The notes beneath the pieces were generated by a model. That model did not search any database. It was not told the DNA's origin and was given only the letters and a program-made list of their open reading frames with translations. Of a DNA stretch of 42,008 nucleotides, positions 1-9,511 are shown piece after piece (the stretch's first letter is position 1; every line of letters begins with the position of its first letter). This DNA comes from Streptomyces actuosus. GTDB lineage: Bacteria; Actinomycetota; Actinomycetes; Streptomycetales; Streptomycetaceae. The stretch is taken from assembly GCF_016921115.1 (NCBI RefSeq), contig NZ_JAFFZS010000050.1, positions 1 through 42,008 on the forward strand, written 5' to 3'. The position numbers and the translations under genes were made by a program.

Positions 1-84
1 GTGGTCGTCGCCGTGAGCGTCCTGGCGCTCGGAATGGCGGTGATCTGGCGGAGAGCTGAGCGTGCAAGGCGCCGGCTTGACTGA
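1..84 (+). CDS. 3' end of a membrane protein gene (partial)
   Basis: Reading in frame 1 gives 27 residues and a TGA stop. A hydrophobic stretch (VVVAVSVLALGMAVIW) is followed by an arginine-rich tail (RRAERARRRLD), the look of a last transmembrane helix with a positively charged cytoplasmic end. The start lies left of the window, so family and function cannot be told. It runs toward the 3' end of the truncated reductase on the other strand. Confidence 0.45.
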   Translation: MVVAVSVLALGMAVIWRRAERARRRLD

Positions 85-122
85 TCTGATCGCTCAACCG
101 GTCCACAACTATTGACAATTAC

Positions 123-389
123 TCCGGCATCGGCCCACCCCGCGTCACTCGTGAGGTCCGCGGCCACGAAACTCAACGCTTCGCCGTTCACCATCCCGGC
201 GTCGCCGAGCTGCGCCCGGACCTCGGGCTCGCGGCCGAGGCCGCGCACGGTCGTGCGCACCCGGTAGCCCTGCTCCAGCAGGTGCAGGATGCAGTGTCCG
301 GCGATGAAGCCGGACCCGCCGGTGACGAGGACGCGTGGCCGCGACGCGGGCGTGGCCGCAGCTCCCGGGGGCGATGGTGTGGTCGTCAT
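123..389 (-). pseudogene. Truncated NAD(P)-dependent SDR reductase (dihydroflavonol-4-reductase-like)
   Basis: On the minus strand the ATG at 389 follows an AAAGGA ribosome-binding site. After a short polar leader comes RVLVTGGSGFIAGHCILHLL, the Rossmann nucleotide-binding start of extended SDR enzymes (GxxGxxA form). It continues as EQGYRVRTTVR and then AADLTSDAGWADAG, the typical early part of dihydroflavonol-reductase-like proteins. Family members run on for more than 200 further residues, including the YxxxK active site. Here the similarity stops near position 123. The frame stays open to the window edge but reads through the antisense of the neighbouring membrane-protein gene. I therefore call it a 5' fragment left by a deletion or rearrangement, and not functional. 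It is divergent from the XRE regulator at 765, a common pairing. Confidence 0.6.
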
Positions 390-747
390 GCTCGGTCCTT
401 TCGTACTCGCCCAGCGCGCTGGGCCGTTGACGACTGTTCGGGCTGCCGTCGGGCGGCCGGGGCCGGGGCCCGCGCGCCGGTGGACGGGGCCGCGCCCGGC
501 CCTACCGCGGGGACACGGCCGGCGACGGGACACGGGGACTCCGGCCGCCGGGTGTGCAGGGGGACACCGGCGTCGGCGACGGGCCTCGCCGTCAGCAGCC
601 GCGGGTCGCCCGGTCGGGTCCGGCACCCGGAGGGGGCGGCGGATGTCCCTGTCGCTGTCATGCCTCCACGATGGGCACGGACGACGGGAACAGGCAGTGG
701 CCCCGTCTTCCTGGGACTGCGGGTACCAGGCGCGAGGTGAGGCACCT

Positions 748-762
748 GGGACAGACTGTCCC
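748..762. promoter_or_regulatory. Perfect palindrome, probable operator of the XRE regulator
   Basis: GGGACAG-A-CTGTCCC is a perfect 7+1+7 palindrome ending two bases before the ATG at 765, where a Shine-Dalgarno sequence would normally be. I infer an autoregulatory operator for the XRE protein, possibly on a leaderless or very short-leader transcript. The rest of the 390-764 divergent spacer is GC-rich, has several loose GGGACAC repeats, and shows no convincing gene. Confidence 0.5.
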
Positions 763-764
763 GC

Positions 765-1592
765 ATGGCGAGGACGGAACTCGGCGCGGCCCTGCGCCGC
801 TGGCGCGACCAGGTCACGCCCGAGACGGTGGGTCTTCCCACCGGCGGCAACCGGCGCGCGGCGGGGCTGCGGCGCGAAGAGCTGGCCCAGCTGGCCGGTA
901 TCTCCGTCGACTATGTCACCCGCCTCGAACAGGGCCGGGCCACGAGCCCGTCCGCGCAGGTCGTCGAAGCCCTCGCCCGGGCCCTGCGACTCACCGGCGG
1001 CCGGCGCGCCCATCTCTTCCAGCTCGCCGGTCTCGTTCCCCCGGGCCCGGAGCAGGTCCCCGCGTACATCACGCCCGGCGTCCAGCGGTTGCTGGACCGA
1101 CTCACCGGGACACCCGTCGCGGTCTTCGACGCCGCGTGGACCCAGCTCCTCGCCAACCCCCTGTACACGGCACTGATGGGGGAATGGCACGGCGACGACC
1201 TCAACGCCGTGTGGCGCAACTTCCTCGGCGCCGGCACCCGCGTGCGCCACACCCCCGAATCCCTGGGCGCGCTGCGTGCCGCGCAGGTCGCCGACCTGCG
1301 CGGCACAGCGGGCCGCTACCCGTCCGATCGGCGCCTGCAGCGTCTTGTCTCCCGACTGCGCCTCAGGAGCGCCGCGTTCGACGAACTCTGGGAATCCGGC
1401 GTCGTCGGCCGGCACCAGTCCGCCCGCAAGACCGTCGACCACCCCGAGGTCGGCGCGGTCACCCTGGACTGCGACGTGCTCGTCGCCGTCGACAACGACC
1501 TGCGGATCATGATCTACACAGCCGAACCCGGCAGCCGGGACGCCGAACGCCTCGCGCTCCTCGCCGTCACAGGGATCCAGGCCCTCACCTGA
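765..1592 (+). CDS. XRE-family transcriptional regulator with MmyB-like ligand domain
   Basis: This 275-residue protein is a DNA-binding regulator. Residues about 7-80 form the helix-turn-helix domain, including GLRREELAQLAGISVDYVTRLEQGR near 34-58, the recognition region of the XRE class. The remainder (from about residue 100: VQRLLDRLTGTPVAVFDAAW, then WRNFL) matches the MmyB-like ligand-binding domain of streptomycete regulators. Proteins of this kind usually repress a divergent oxidoreductase gene. Here that gene, the SDR at 389, is truncated, so the regulator may have lost its main target. The ATG at 765 is preceded by the 748-762 palindrome rather than a clear ribosome-binding site. The family call is solid; the effector is unknown. 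Confidence 0.88.
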   Translation: MARTELGAALRRWRDQVTPETVGLPTGGNRRAAGLRREELAQLAGISVDYVTRLEQGRATSPSAQVVEALARALRLTGGRRAHLFQLAGLVPPGPEQVPAYITPGVQRLLDRLTGTPVAVFDAAWTQLLANPLYTALMGEWHGDDLNAVWRNFLGAGTRVRHTPESLGALRAAQVADLRGTAGRYPSDRRLQRLVSRLRLRSAAFDELWESGVVGRHQSARKTVDHPEVGAVTLDCDVLVAVDNDLRIMIYTAEPGSRDAERLALLAVTGIQALT

Positions 1593-2051
1593 CGGCCGGC
1601 ACCCCTCCGGCCACGGTCACACTGCCGGCCCTCGCCGCGCTCGCACAGACCGGACCGGCGGGGCCCACGGCGACCCGCACCGACCCGGGACCGGCCGCCT
1701 GCGCGTGCGGCCGTCGCCACCGGCCCGACGGATGCCGCCCCCGTCACCCCTCGGCGCGGGCCCGGTGCGCGGCGGATGCCGCACGGCACTCCGAGCGCGT
1801 CGGGACCGCTCTCCGGCCCGCACGCAGACCTCCCGGGACGGCGCAGACGGGCTCCGGGGCCGAACGTGGTGGCCCTCCGTGACGGCACGGCCACGATCGG
1901 TCCCGTGTCGACGCCACCTGCACCGAATCCGATTTCTTACTTTATGAGAGGGTAGATCCCTTGTAGGAAACGGTCCGAGGTGGCGCGGCCGGTACGCATC
2001 ACCCGCACGACACGAGCCGCCACCCACGCACCGCGCGCGGCAGGAGGGGCG
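1593..2051. other. Intergenic region without a gene
   Basis: Very GC-rich sequence follows the XRE gene up to about 1920. All frames there have arginine/proline-rich translations and no recognisable domain. The last 130 bases are distinctly richer in A+T and contain the candidate promoter at 1931-1955 and the leader of the NfeD gene. Confidence 0.6.
1931..1955 (+). promoter_or_regulatory. Candidate sigma-B/H-type promoter for nfeD-SPFH
   Basis: GATTT at 1931-1935, a 14-base spacer and GGGTAG at 1950-1955 approximate the Streptomyces sigma-B-like consensus (GNNT, N14-16, GGGTAY). It lies about 97 bases before the NfeD start. Membrane-stress proteins are plausible targets of stress sigma factors. 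The last -10 base deviates, so this is a proposal only. Confidence 0.35.
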
Positions 2052-2483
2052 ATGGACTACTGGCTGATCTGGCTCGTCGTCGCCGCCGTGCTGGCCGTGG
2101 CGGAGATCTTCACGCTCACCGCCGCACTGGGACTGCTGGGCGGAGCCGCACTGCTCACCGCGGGTTTCGCGGCGGTCGGGCTGCCCGCACCGCTGCAACT
2201 CCTGGTGTTCACGATCGTCTCCGCCGGCGCCGTGCTCTTCGTCCGACCGGTCGTACTGCGCCACACGATGCGGCCTCCGACAGCACGGTTCGGCGTGGAG
2301 GCGCTGGTCGGAAAGAGCGCGTACGTGGTCTCGGAGGTGACGGGTACGAGCGGCAGGGTCCGCATCGGCGGCGAGGAATGGACAGCCCGCGCCTACGACG
2401 AGGCACTGGTGATTCCTCCCGGAGCAACGGTCGACGTCATCGAGATCAGCGGGGCCACCGCCCTCGTGTACCCCCGGGAGTGA
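2052..2483 (+). CDS. NfeD-like membrane protein
   Basis: This 143-residue protein starts at an ATG preceded by AGGAGGGG. Three hydrophobic segments (about residues 4-22, 25-45 and 50-70) are followed by a soluble domain of about 60 residues, with GKSAYVVSEV and RVRIGGEEWTARA, typical of the NfeD C-terminal OB fold. NfeD-like proteins sit in the membrane next to SPFH/stomatin proteins and help organise membrane microdomains. The next gene, two bases downstream, is such an SPFH protein, so the pair is almost certainly one transcript. The short form seen here lacks the ClpP-like protease domain of long NfeD proteins. Confidence 0.85.
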   Translation: MDYWLIWLVVAAVLAVAEIFTLTAALGLLGGAALLTAGFAAVGLPAPLQLLVFTIVSAGAVLFVRPVVLRHTMRPPTARFGVEALVGKSAYVVSEVTGTSGRVRIGGEEWTARAYDEALVIPPGATVDVIEISGATALVYPRE

Positions 2484-2485
2484 CC

Positions 2486-3532
2486 ATGGAGTTCTCGGCC
2501 GTCCTCGTCGCCGCACTGATCGTGGCGCTCCTCGCCGTCTTCACGGTGCTGCGGGCGGTACGCATCGTGCCCCAGGCCCGCGCCCGCAACGTCGAACGGC
2601 TCGGCCGCTACCACCGCACCCTGACTCCGGGCCTCAACGTCGTCATCCCGTACATCGACCGCGTCTACCCGGTGATCGACCTGCGTGAACAGGTCGTGTC
2701 GTTCAGACCGCAGCCGGTGATCACGGAGGACAACCTGGTCGTGGAGATCGACTCGGTGCTCTACTTCCAGGTCACCGACCCACGGGCCGCCGCGTACGAG
2801 ATCGCGAGCTACCTGCAGGCGGTCGAGCAGCTGACCGTCACCACGTTGCGCAACGTGGTGGGATCGATGGACCTGGAGAAGGTGCTCACGTCACGCGACT
2901 CCATCAACACCCAGCTCCGCGGCGTGCTCGACGAGGCGACCGGCAAGTGGGGGCTGAGGGTGAACCGGGTGGAGATCAAGGCCATCGACCCCCCGCAGTC
3001 GATCAAGGACGCGATGGAGAAGCAGATGCGGGCCGAACGCGACAAGCGAGCCGCGATCCTCGGGGCGGAGGGGCAGCGCCAGTCGCAGGTGCTCACCGCC
3101 GAGGGGGACAAGCAGGCCGCCGTCCTGCGCGCGGAGGGCAACCGCACCGCGGCGATCCTCACGGCCGAGGGACAGTCGCGGGCCATCGACGAGGTCTTCC
3201 AGGCCGTGCACCGCAACGACCCCGACCCCAAGCTCCTCGCCTACCAGTACATGCAGATGCTGCCCCAGCTCGCCCAGGGCCCGGGCAACACCTTCTGGGT
3301 GATCCCCAGCGAGGTCACCTCCGCACTCGACGGCGTGTCCCGCGCGTTCAGCGAGGTCCTGCCCCAGTCGCCGGCCACACGCCGGCAGACCCCCCACGAC
3401 AAGGCCGTCCAGGCCGCCGACGACGACGCGGCACGGGCCGCGGAGGCAGCCGCGGAGGCCGTCGCCGACGCCGCCGCTGCCGACAACGCCTCCGGCCCGG
3501 TCACTCCCGAACCCCGCGCCGACGACGACTGA
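2486..3532 (+). CDS. SPFH/Band 7 (stomatin-like) membrane protein
   Basis: This 348-residue protein begins with one transmembrane helix (about residues 4-25). A Band 7 domain follows, with the stomatin-type run ERLGRYHRTLTPGLNVVIPY, the segment VVSFRPQPVITEDN, and TTLRNVVGSMDLEKVLTSRD. A helical region carries repeated A-E-G units (about residues 190-235: GAEGQRQ, TAEGDKQ, RAEGNRT, TAEGQSR), the coiled coil through which these proteins oligomerise. The C-terminus is an alanine/aspartate-rich low-complexity tail. SPFH proteins form large membrane rings with NfeD partners and affect membrane fluidity and stress tolerance. The ATG at 2486 is two bases after the nfeD stop, and I prefer it to upstream in-frame starts because of the hydrophobic N-terminus. 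Confidence 0.9.
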   Translation: MEFSAVLVAALIVALLAVFTVLRAVRIVPQARARNVERLGRYHRTLTPGLNVVIPYIDRVYPVIDLREQVVSFRPQPVITEDNLVVEIDSVLYFQVTDPRAAAYEIASYLQAVEQLTVTTLRNVVGSMDLEKVLTSRDSINTQLRGVLDEATGKWGLRVNRVEIKAIDPPQSIKDAMEKQMRAERDKRAAILGAEGQRQSQVLTAEGDKQAAVLRAEGNRTAAILTAEGQSRAIDEVFQAVHRNDPDPKLLAYQYMQMLPQLAQGPGNTFWVIPSEVTSALDGVSRAFSEVLPQSPATRRQTPHDKAVQAADDDAARAAEAAAEAVADAAAADNASGPVTPEPRADDD

Positions 3533-3550
3533 ACCGGGACGAGCCGAGCA

Positions 3551-3853
3551 TCACCGCCCGTGCGACTCCAGATGCTCCAACTGGCACCGCATGACCGCCC
3601 GACCCCCCAGAGGTCTCCTCAGCACTGACTCTTCGATGACAAAGCTGATGGTGGGCTGTGGCATGCGAGCGAAGGTCTCTTGCCCGGCGAGGCGGGCCGC
3701 CACCCGCTCCTCGATGACCTCCCGTGCGAGCAACGGCCGCCACATGGTGAACACCGCTCTCGCGTACTCCACGGACTGGAGCAGTCCCGGCACAGCCTTG
3801 GTCGCGTACAGGTGCAGCTCAACCGCCTCCCCCTCCAACCGCGCCGCATCCCG
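3551..3853 (-). pseudogene. Remnant of a DUF5753 (Scr1-type) helix-turn-helix regulator
   Basis: The minus strand reads AARLEGEAVELHLYATKAVPGLLQSVEYARAVF, then RLAGQE and ISFVIEESVLRRPLGG, ending in MRCQLEHLESHGR and a stop. The run E-x-A-x-x-L-H-x-Y-x-x-x-x-V-P-G-L-L-Q-x-x-x-Y-A-R-A is the hallmark of the DUF5753 domain that follows the helix-turn-helix in Scr1-type regulators. The N-terminal DNA-binding part is missing, the frame upstream reads unrelated sequence, and the protein stops well before the normal C-terminus. I therefore read it as a decayed fragment without function. Confidence 0.6.
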
Positions 3854-5363
3854 GAGCCCGGGCCTCCTTGCCGGTGATGCGCAGGGTCGCCCCGTCGGGC
3901 CGCCCGACCACGAGGGTGCGCTGAGGGACCCGGCCGGCCACACCTGCACCAGCGCAGCGACGAACGAACCGGAGCTCAGCGGCAGCCCGACGGTCTCGGC
4001 GGACGGGCCGCCGTTGTCACCGACCCCCGCCAGGCTGTCGGGTTCGGGCAGCGAGGACGACACGCTGGTCGAGCGGTTCCTCGCAGCCGAGCCCGTGCGC
4101 CTTCCCGCGCTCCCCACGAAGCCACCGAAGCCGCCCGTCGTTGAGCGAGAGCCCGGCGTCGGCCGGTGCCGGCCCCTCGCACTGGCTGTACAGAGCCTCT
4201 TCGGCGGCAAGCAGAAGGGCCCGGGCGGCCGGGGCTCCGCCCTCCAGGTCGTAGATCACTGGCTGGTTGATCAGTGAATTGAGGTCGCCGCGCTTCTCAG
4301 GGGAAACGGCGAGGCTCCTCCGGCCGGTACGTGGCGGCGCATCGGAAACACGCGCGAGCGAACCGTCAGGTCGCAGGGCCTTTGCTGTGGATTCCGGATT
4401 CGCCGCGCACTCCGCATGATGCACCGCGGGGAAGATCCGCAACTCACCACTGCCGAACAAAACCCTGGTTCAGGCCTTTCATTCGGGGTTTCCAGCCAGA
4501 CCCCACCGCTCGGTCGGCCTCACATGATCGCCACCACTTGTCGATCAGACGGGTCCGCGTATTTCGATCACCGATCGTTTCCTGTGCGCTCTTGCCCGCG
4601 CCTCCCTCCGCCATCACGCGCGCCGACATCACGGCATGCATCCGGGTGTCGTGGCGGTTTGCGCACGCTCTCGGACGTGCCGTCGAAAAACGGGTGCGAT
4701 CAAGCCATGTACCTCGCCGTCCGGGTCGGTCCCCCCGCTCGGGCCGGGCAGCCCCGGCGGCGCGCCGCAGTACACGAGCACCGGGGCGTGATCGCCCAAC
4801 CGGGCTACTGCGTAGGCCCGTTGAGGCTCACGGAGCGCCACTGGGCAGAAGTCGTGCCCGAGGGCGGGCCGACCTGCGGAAGTGCGGGGCAGCGCCGAAG
4901 AATCCACAGGTGATCAATGGCTCCGCGGATCCGGCTGGAAAGCTTCAGCACAAATTGCACACATCCCCTCTACATACTGGCCCCGATGGTCTAGATTGAC
5001 CGTGCTTCAGCTGTTCGGACGGCAGGCAACCATTAATGATCTATCGGTCCGGCGCTACGGAAACGCGGCATTCGCTGCGTCGGCGCCAGACGTGGGGGTG
5101 ATCAATTCATGGAGCCCCGAGAGGGGGCCTCGGGTGCGGGGAGCACCTGAGGTTTCGACGGGTTCCAGCACACCTCGGGAGTCCGACAGGACATGCGAGT
5201 CCGCTGCCGCCGGGGTGGGTTGTTCAAGTAGCTCTGAAAGAGCCGGGACGTCATGCCCGGGGGGCCTCCCGAGGGACGGAACAGAGCGGGGGCGAGGGCC
5301 TTCCCGGGGGGAGAAAACAGTGTTGGGCGAACACGTCGAGCCACTGGGGACCTGGGGGGTTCT
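3854..5363. other. Gene-poor region before the exopolysaccharide operon
   Basis: No frame shows an intact recognisable protein. Minus-strand frames between about 4020 and 4460, and between 4629 and 4907, are open, but I cannot assign them to a family; they may be gene decay. From about 4950 the sequence becomes less GC-rich (around TTGCAC at 4955, TTGACC at 4996 and TAATGAT at 5034), as expected for a promoter zone. The motif spacings do not fit a standard promoter, so I do not call one. The last 250 bases form the presumed leader of the operon and include the hairpin at 5128-5152. Confidence 0.55.
5128..5152 (+). promoter_or_regulatory. Stable hairpin in the putative leader of the exopolysaccharide operon
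   Basis: CCTCGGGTGC pairs with GCACCTGAGG around a GGGGA loop: ten pairs, one of them G-U. An alternative stem, CCCGAG with CTCGGG, overlaps its left arm just upstream, so the two structures could exclude each other. No U-run follows. It could be part of a regulatory leader RNA; no known riboswitch class was recognised. Confidence 0.35.
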
Positions 5364-6842
5364 GTGGGGCAAGGGGGACTAGTCAGCCCGTTTCCGTCGG
5401 CGCGCGGGCGTCTGGCGGACGGGGCTATCAGCCAGCCCGCGAGCGATTGGGAGCAGCGGTACCGACGTACCGTGATCACCAGCGACACCGTGGCCACCGC
5501 CGTCGTGGTGGCCGGGATCGGCAACTTCTTCGGGGCCCGGGACGCGGCCAACTGGCACGAGAAGTGGGGAATTCTCGCCTTCGGCACCGAGCTGCTGGTG
5601 CTGGGGACACTTGCGGTGAGCCGGTCGTGGGCGCCGGCCGTACTCGGCCAGGGCGCCGAGGAGTTCCGCCGGCTCGGACGCTCACTGTTCACGGCGACCG
5701 TCGTGCTGGCACTCGGCGGGATCGCCCTGACCTCGCGCAACATCAAGCTCTGGATCTTCGTCGCGATCCCCGCGATCGCGCTCACCACCATGACCGCGCG
5801 GTACGTGCTGCGCCTCTGGCTGCACAAACAGCGGAAGGAAGGACGCTGCCTGAGACCGGTGCTCGCTGCCGGAAGCCCGGCCACCGTGCGCGACCTGATC
5901 ACCCGAACCCGCAAGTTCCCGCACCTCGGTTGGCGGGTGGACGCGGTGTGCACGACGGACGGCGTCGGGCTCGACGACGACCAACTGGACGGAGTGCCGG
6001 TCGTCGGCCGGCTGTCGGACGTCGCCAAACACGTCCACCACGACGGCTACCGGGTCGTCGCGGTCACACCGGACCCGCACTGGTCACCGGACCGCCTGCA
6101 GCGGCTGGCCTGGAATCTGGAGGGCAGCGACGCCGAGATGGTCGTGGCCCCCGTGCTGATGGAGGTGGCCGGCCCCCGGCTGCACATCGACGCGGTGCTG
6201 GGGATCCCGCTGCTGCGGGTCAGCATGCCGACCTTCACCGGAGGCCGCCGGGCGGTCAAAGGCGTCGTCGACCGGTTGGGCTCGGCGATCCTGCTGCTGT
6301 TGTTCGCGCCGCTGATGGTGTTCGTCGGGCTGCTCGTGATGGTGGACAGCCGGGGCGGGGCGTTCTACCGCCAGCGCAGGGTCGGCAAGGACGGCCGCGA
6401 GTTCACCATTCTCAAGTTCCGCACCATGGTCGCCGGCGCCGACCGGGCGCGTGCCGAACTGGCCGACCGCAACGAGGGTGCCGGCCCGCTGTTCAAACTG
6501 CGCCGGGACCCGCGGGTGACCCGGGTGGGGGCAGTGCTGCGCCGCTACTCGATCGACGAGCTCCCGCAGCTCTTCAACGTGCTCGCAGGCTCGATGTCGC
6601 TGGTCGGTCCCCGGCCTCCGCTGCCCGAGGAGTCGGCCGCGTACGGCCCGGACATCCGGCGGCGGTTGCTGGTCAAGCCCGGACTCACCGGCCTGTGGCA
6701 GATCAGCGGACGCAGCGACCTGCCGTGGGAGGAGGCGGTACGGCTGGACCTTCGGTACGTGGAGGACTGGTCGCTCGCCCTGGACACAGTGATCTTGTGG
6801 AAGACGCTGCGTGCGGTGTTCTACGGGCAGGGGGCCTACTGA
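5364..6842 (+). CDS. Initiating sugar-phosphate transferase (polyprenyl glycosylphosphotransferase)
   Basis: This membrane enzyme transfers the first sugar-1-phosphate to undecaprenyl phosphate and so starts each polysaccharide repeat unit. The product is about 492 residues. Four N-terminal hydrophobic segments and a CoA-binding-like middle domain precede a C-terminal bacterial sugar-transferase domain. That domain has a membrane segment (ILLLLFAPLMVFVGLLVMV), RQRRVGKDGREFTILKFRTM, a DELPQLFNVL motif, SLVGPRP and KPGLTGLWQISGR, all diagnostic. The frame is open to an ATG at 5253, but I chose the GTG at 5364 because GGGGGG lies just upstream and the resulting length is normal. Streptomycete homologues begin close to the DWEQRYRR segment. 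It is the first gene of the operon, with an 82-base gap to the next. Confidence 0.9.
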   Translation: MGQGGLVSPFPSARGRLADGAISQPASDWEQRYRRTVITSDTVATAVVVAGIGNFFGARDAANWHEKWGILAFGTELLVLGTLAVSRSWAPAVLGQGAEEFRRLGRSLFTATVVLALGGIALTSRNIKLWIFVAIPAIALTTMTARYVLRLWLHKQRKEGRCLRPVLAAGSPATVRDLITRTRKFPHLGWRVDAVCTTDGVGLDDDQLDGVPVVGRLSDVAKHVHHDGYRVVAVTPDPHWSPDRLQRLAWNLEGSDAEMVVAPVLMEVAGPRLHIDAVLGIPLLRVSMPTFTGGRRAVKGVVDRLGSAILLLLFAPLMVFVGLLVMVDSRGGAFYRQRRVGKDGREFTILKFRTMVAGADRARAELADRNEGAGPLFKLRRDPRVTRVGAVLRRYSIDELPQLFNVLAGSMSLVGPRPPLPEESAAYGPDIRRRLLVKPGLTGLWQISGRSDLPWEEAVRLDLRYVEDWSLALDTVILWKTLRAVFYGQGAY

Positions 6843-6924
6843 TGCGCGGGGGGCTGCGACTCGGCGGTCCCGCCGGCGCGCGGACCGCAGGCCGAAAGGG
6901 CCTGTCTGGGGGGAGGAACGAGCC

Positions 6925-8239
<1,315 letters not shown>

Positions 8240-8250
<11 letters not shown>

Positions 8251-9511
8251 CACGACCAACGACGACCGGACGGACCGGCGTGCGCTGATCCTCGTGGAGA
8301 ACCTGTCGGTGCCGTTCGACCGCCGGGTGTGGCAGGAATGCACGACGCTGCGCGACGCGGGCTGGACGGTGCACGTCGTCTGTCCCCGGGGGAGCAAGCG
8401 GGACACGGAGCCGGAGGCGGAGATCGACGGGGTGCGGATCCACCGCTACCCGCTGCGCGCGGCCACCGGGGGGCCGGCCGGCTACCTGCGGGAGTACGGA
8501 TCGGCGTTGTGGCACACGGTCCGGCTGGCCCGCAAGGTCGGCAGGGTCGACGTGGTCCACGCCTGCAACCCGCCCGATCTGCTGTTCCTGCCCGCGCTGT
8601 GGCTGAAGCGGCGCGGAGCACGGTTCGTCTTCGATCAGCACGACCTGGTCCCCGAGCTGTACCTGTCCCGGTTCGACCGCGGCAAGGACCTGCTCTACCG
8701 CGCCGTGTGCGCCCTGGAACGCCGGACCTACCGGGCCGCGGACATCGTGCTCGCCACGAACGAGAGCTACCGGGACGTCGCGGTGCGCCGCGGCGGCCGG
8801 CGGCCGGAGGACGTCTTCGTGGTGCGCAGCGCGCCCGACACCGACCGGTTCCGCCCCGTACCGCCCGAGCCGGAGCTGAAGCGCGGCAAGCCTCATCTGC
8901 TGTGCTACCTCGGCGTCATGGGTCCGCAGGACGGCGTCGACTACGCCTTGCGGGCCCTCGCGAAGCTGCGTGACGAGTTCGGACGGACCGACTGGCACGC
9001 GGTGTTCGTCGGTGCCGGCGACACCTTCGACGCGATGGTGGAGCTGTCCCGGCGGCTCGGGCTCTCGGAGCAGGTGGAGTTCACCGGGCGCGTCCCGGAC
9101 GCCGACCTGGTGCGCTACCTGTCCACCGCGGACGTGTGCCTCTCCCCCGACCCGCGCAATCCGCTCAACGACGTGTCGACCATGAACAAGGTCCTCGAAT
9201 ACATGGTGATGGGCCGGCCGATCGTCTCGTTCGACCTCCGGGAGGCTCGCGTCTCCGCCGGTGACGCCGCCGTCTACGCGCCCGCCGACGACGAGGCCGA
9301 GTTCGCCGGGCTCGTCGCGCGGCTGATGGACGACCCGGAACAGCGGGCCCGGATGGGCAAGATCGGCCAGGAGAGGATCAACGGGCCGCTCTCCTGGCGG
9401 AACTCCCAGCGATCGCTGCTCGCCGCCTACGACGCCGCCTGCCGTGACCGCGCTCCCGTGTCGGTGGGGCGCCGTGCCGGGCGGAGAGGAGGCCGCTCCA
9501 TTGAGCGATGA
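8240..9511 (+). CDS. Glycosyltransferase family 4 protein
   Basis: This 423-residue GT-B glycosyltransferase acts in the cytoplasm on the lipid-linked repeat unit. The N-terminal half contains ENLSVPFDRRVWQE, VVHACNPPDLL and FDQHDLVPELY. The C-terminal half has LLCYLGVMGPQDGVDYALRA, the sugar-nucleotide-binding part FTGRVPDADLVRYLSTADVCLSPDP (read in two parts), and the acidic motif region NKVLEYMVMGRPIVSFD. Its start is a TTG at 8240, overlapping the dehydrogenase stop by 11 bases. No ATG or GTG fits the N-terminus better. Donor and acceptor sugars cannot be told from sequence. Confidence 0.88.

Noticed and set aside
3591..4277. Plus-strand frame over the DUF5753 remnant
   Set aside because: The minus strand shows a recognisable family fragment here; the plus translation has no domain or sensible codon bias.
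4629..4907. Minus-strand 92-codon frame with a C-x-V...YCGAPPGLPGP pattern
   Set aside because: It faintly recalled DUF3515-type proteins but is too short and lacks the surrounding conserved positions, so I do not call it a gene.
4955..5040. Promoter-like hexamers TTGCAC, TTGACC and TAATGAT
   Set aside because: No pair has a 16-19 base spacing; only an AT-rich promoter zone can be claimed.
5100..5363. Cyclic-dinucleotide (ydaO-type or GEMM-type) riboswitch
   Set aside because: The conserved core sequences of these classes were not found; only generic hairpins are present.
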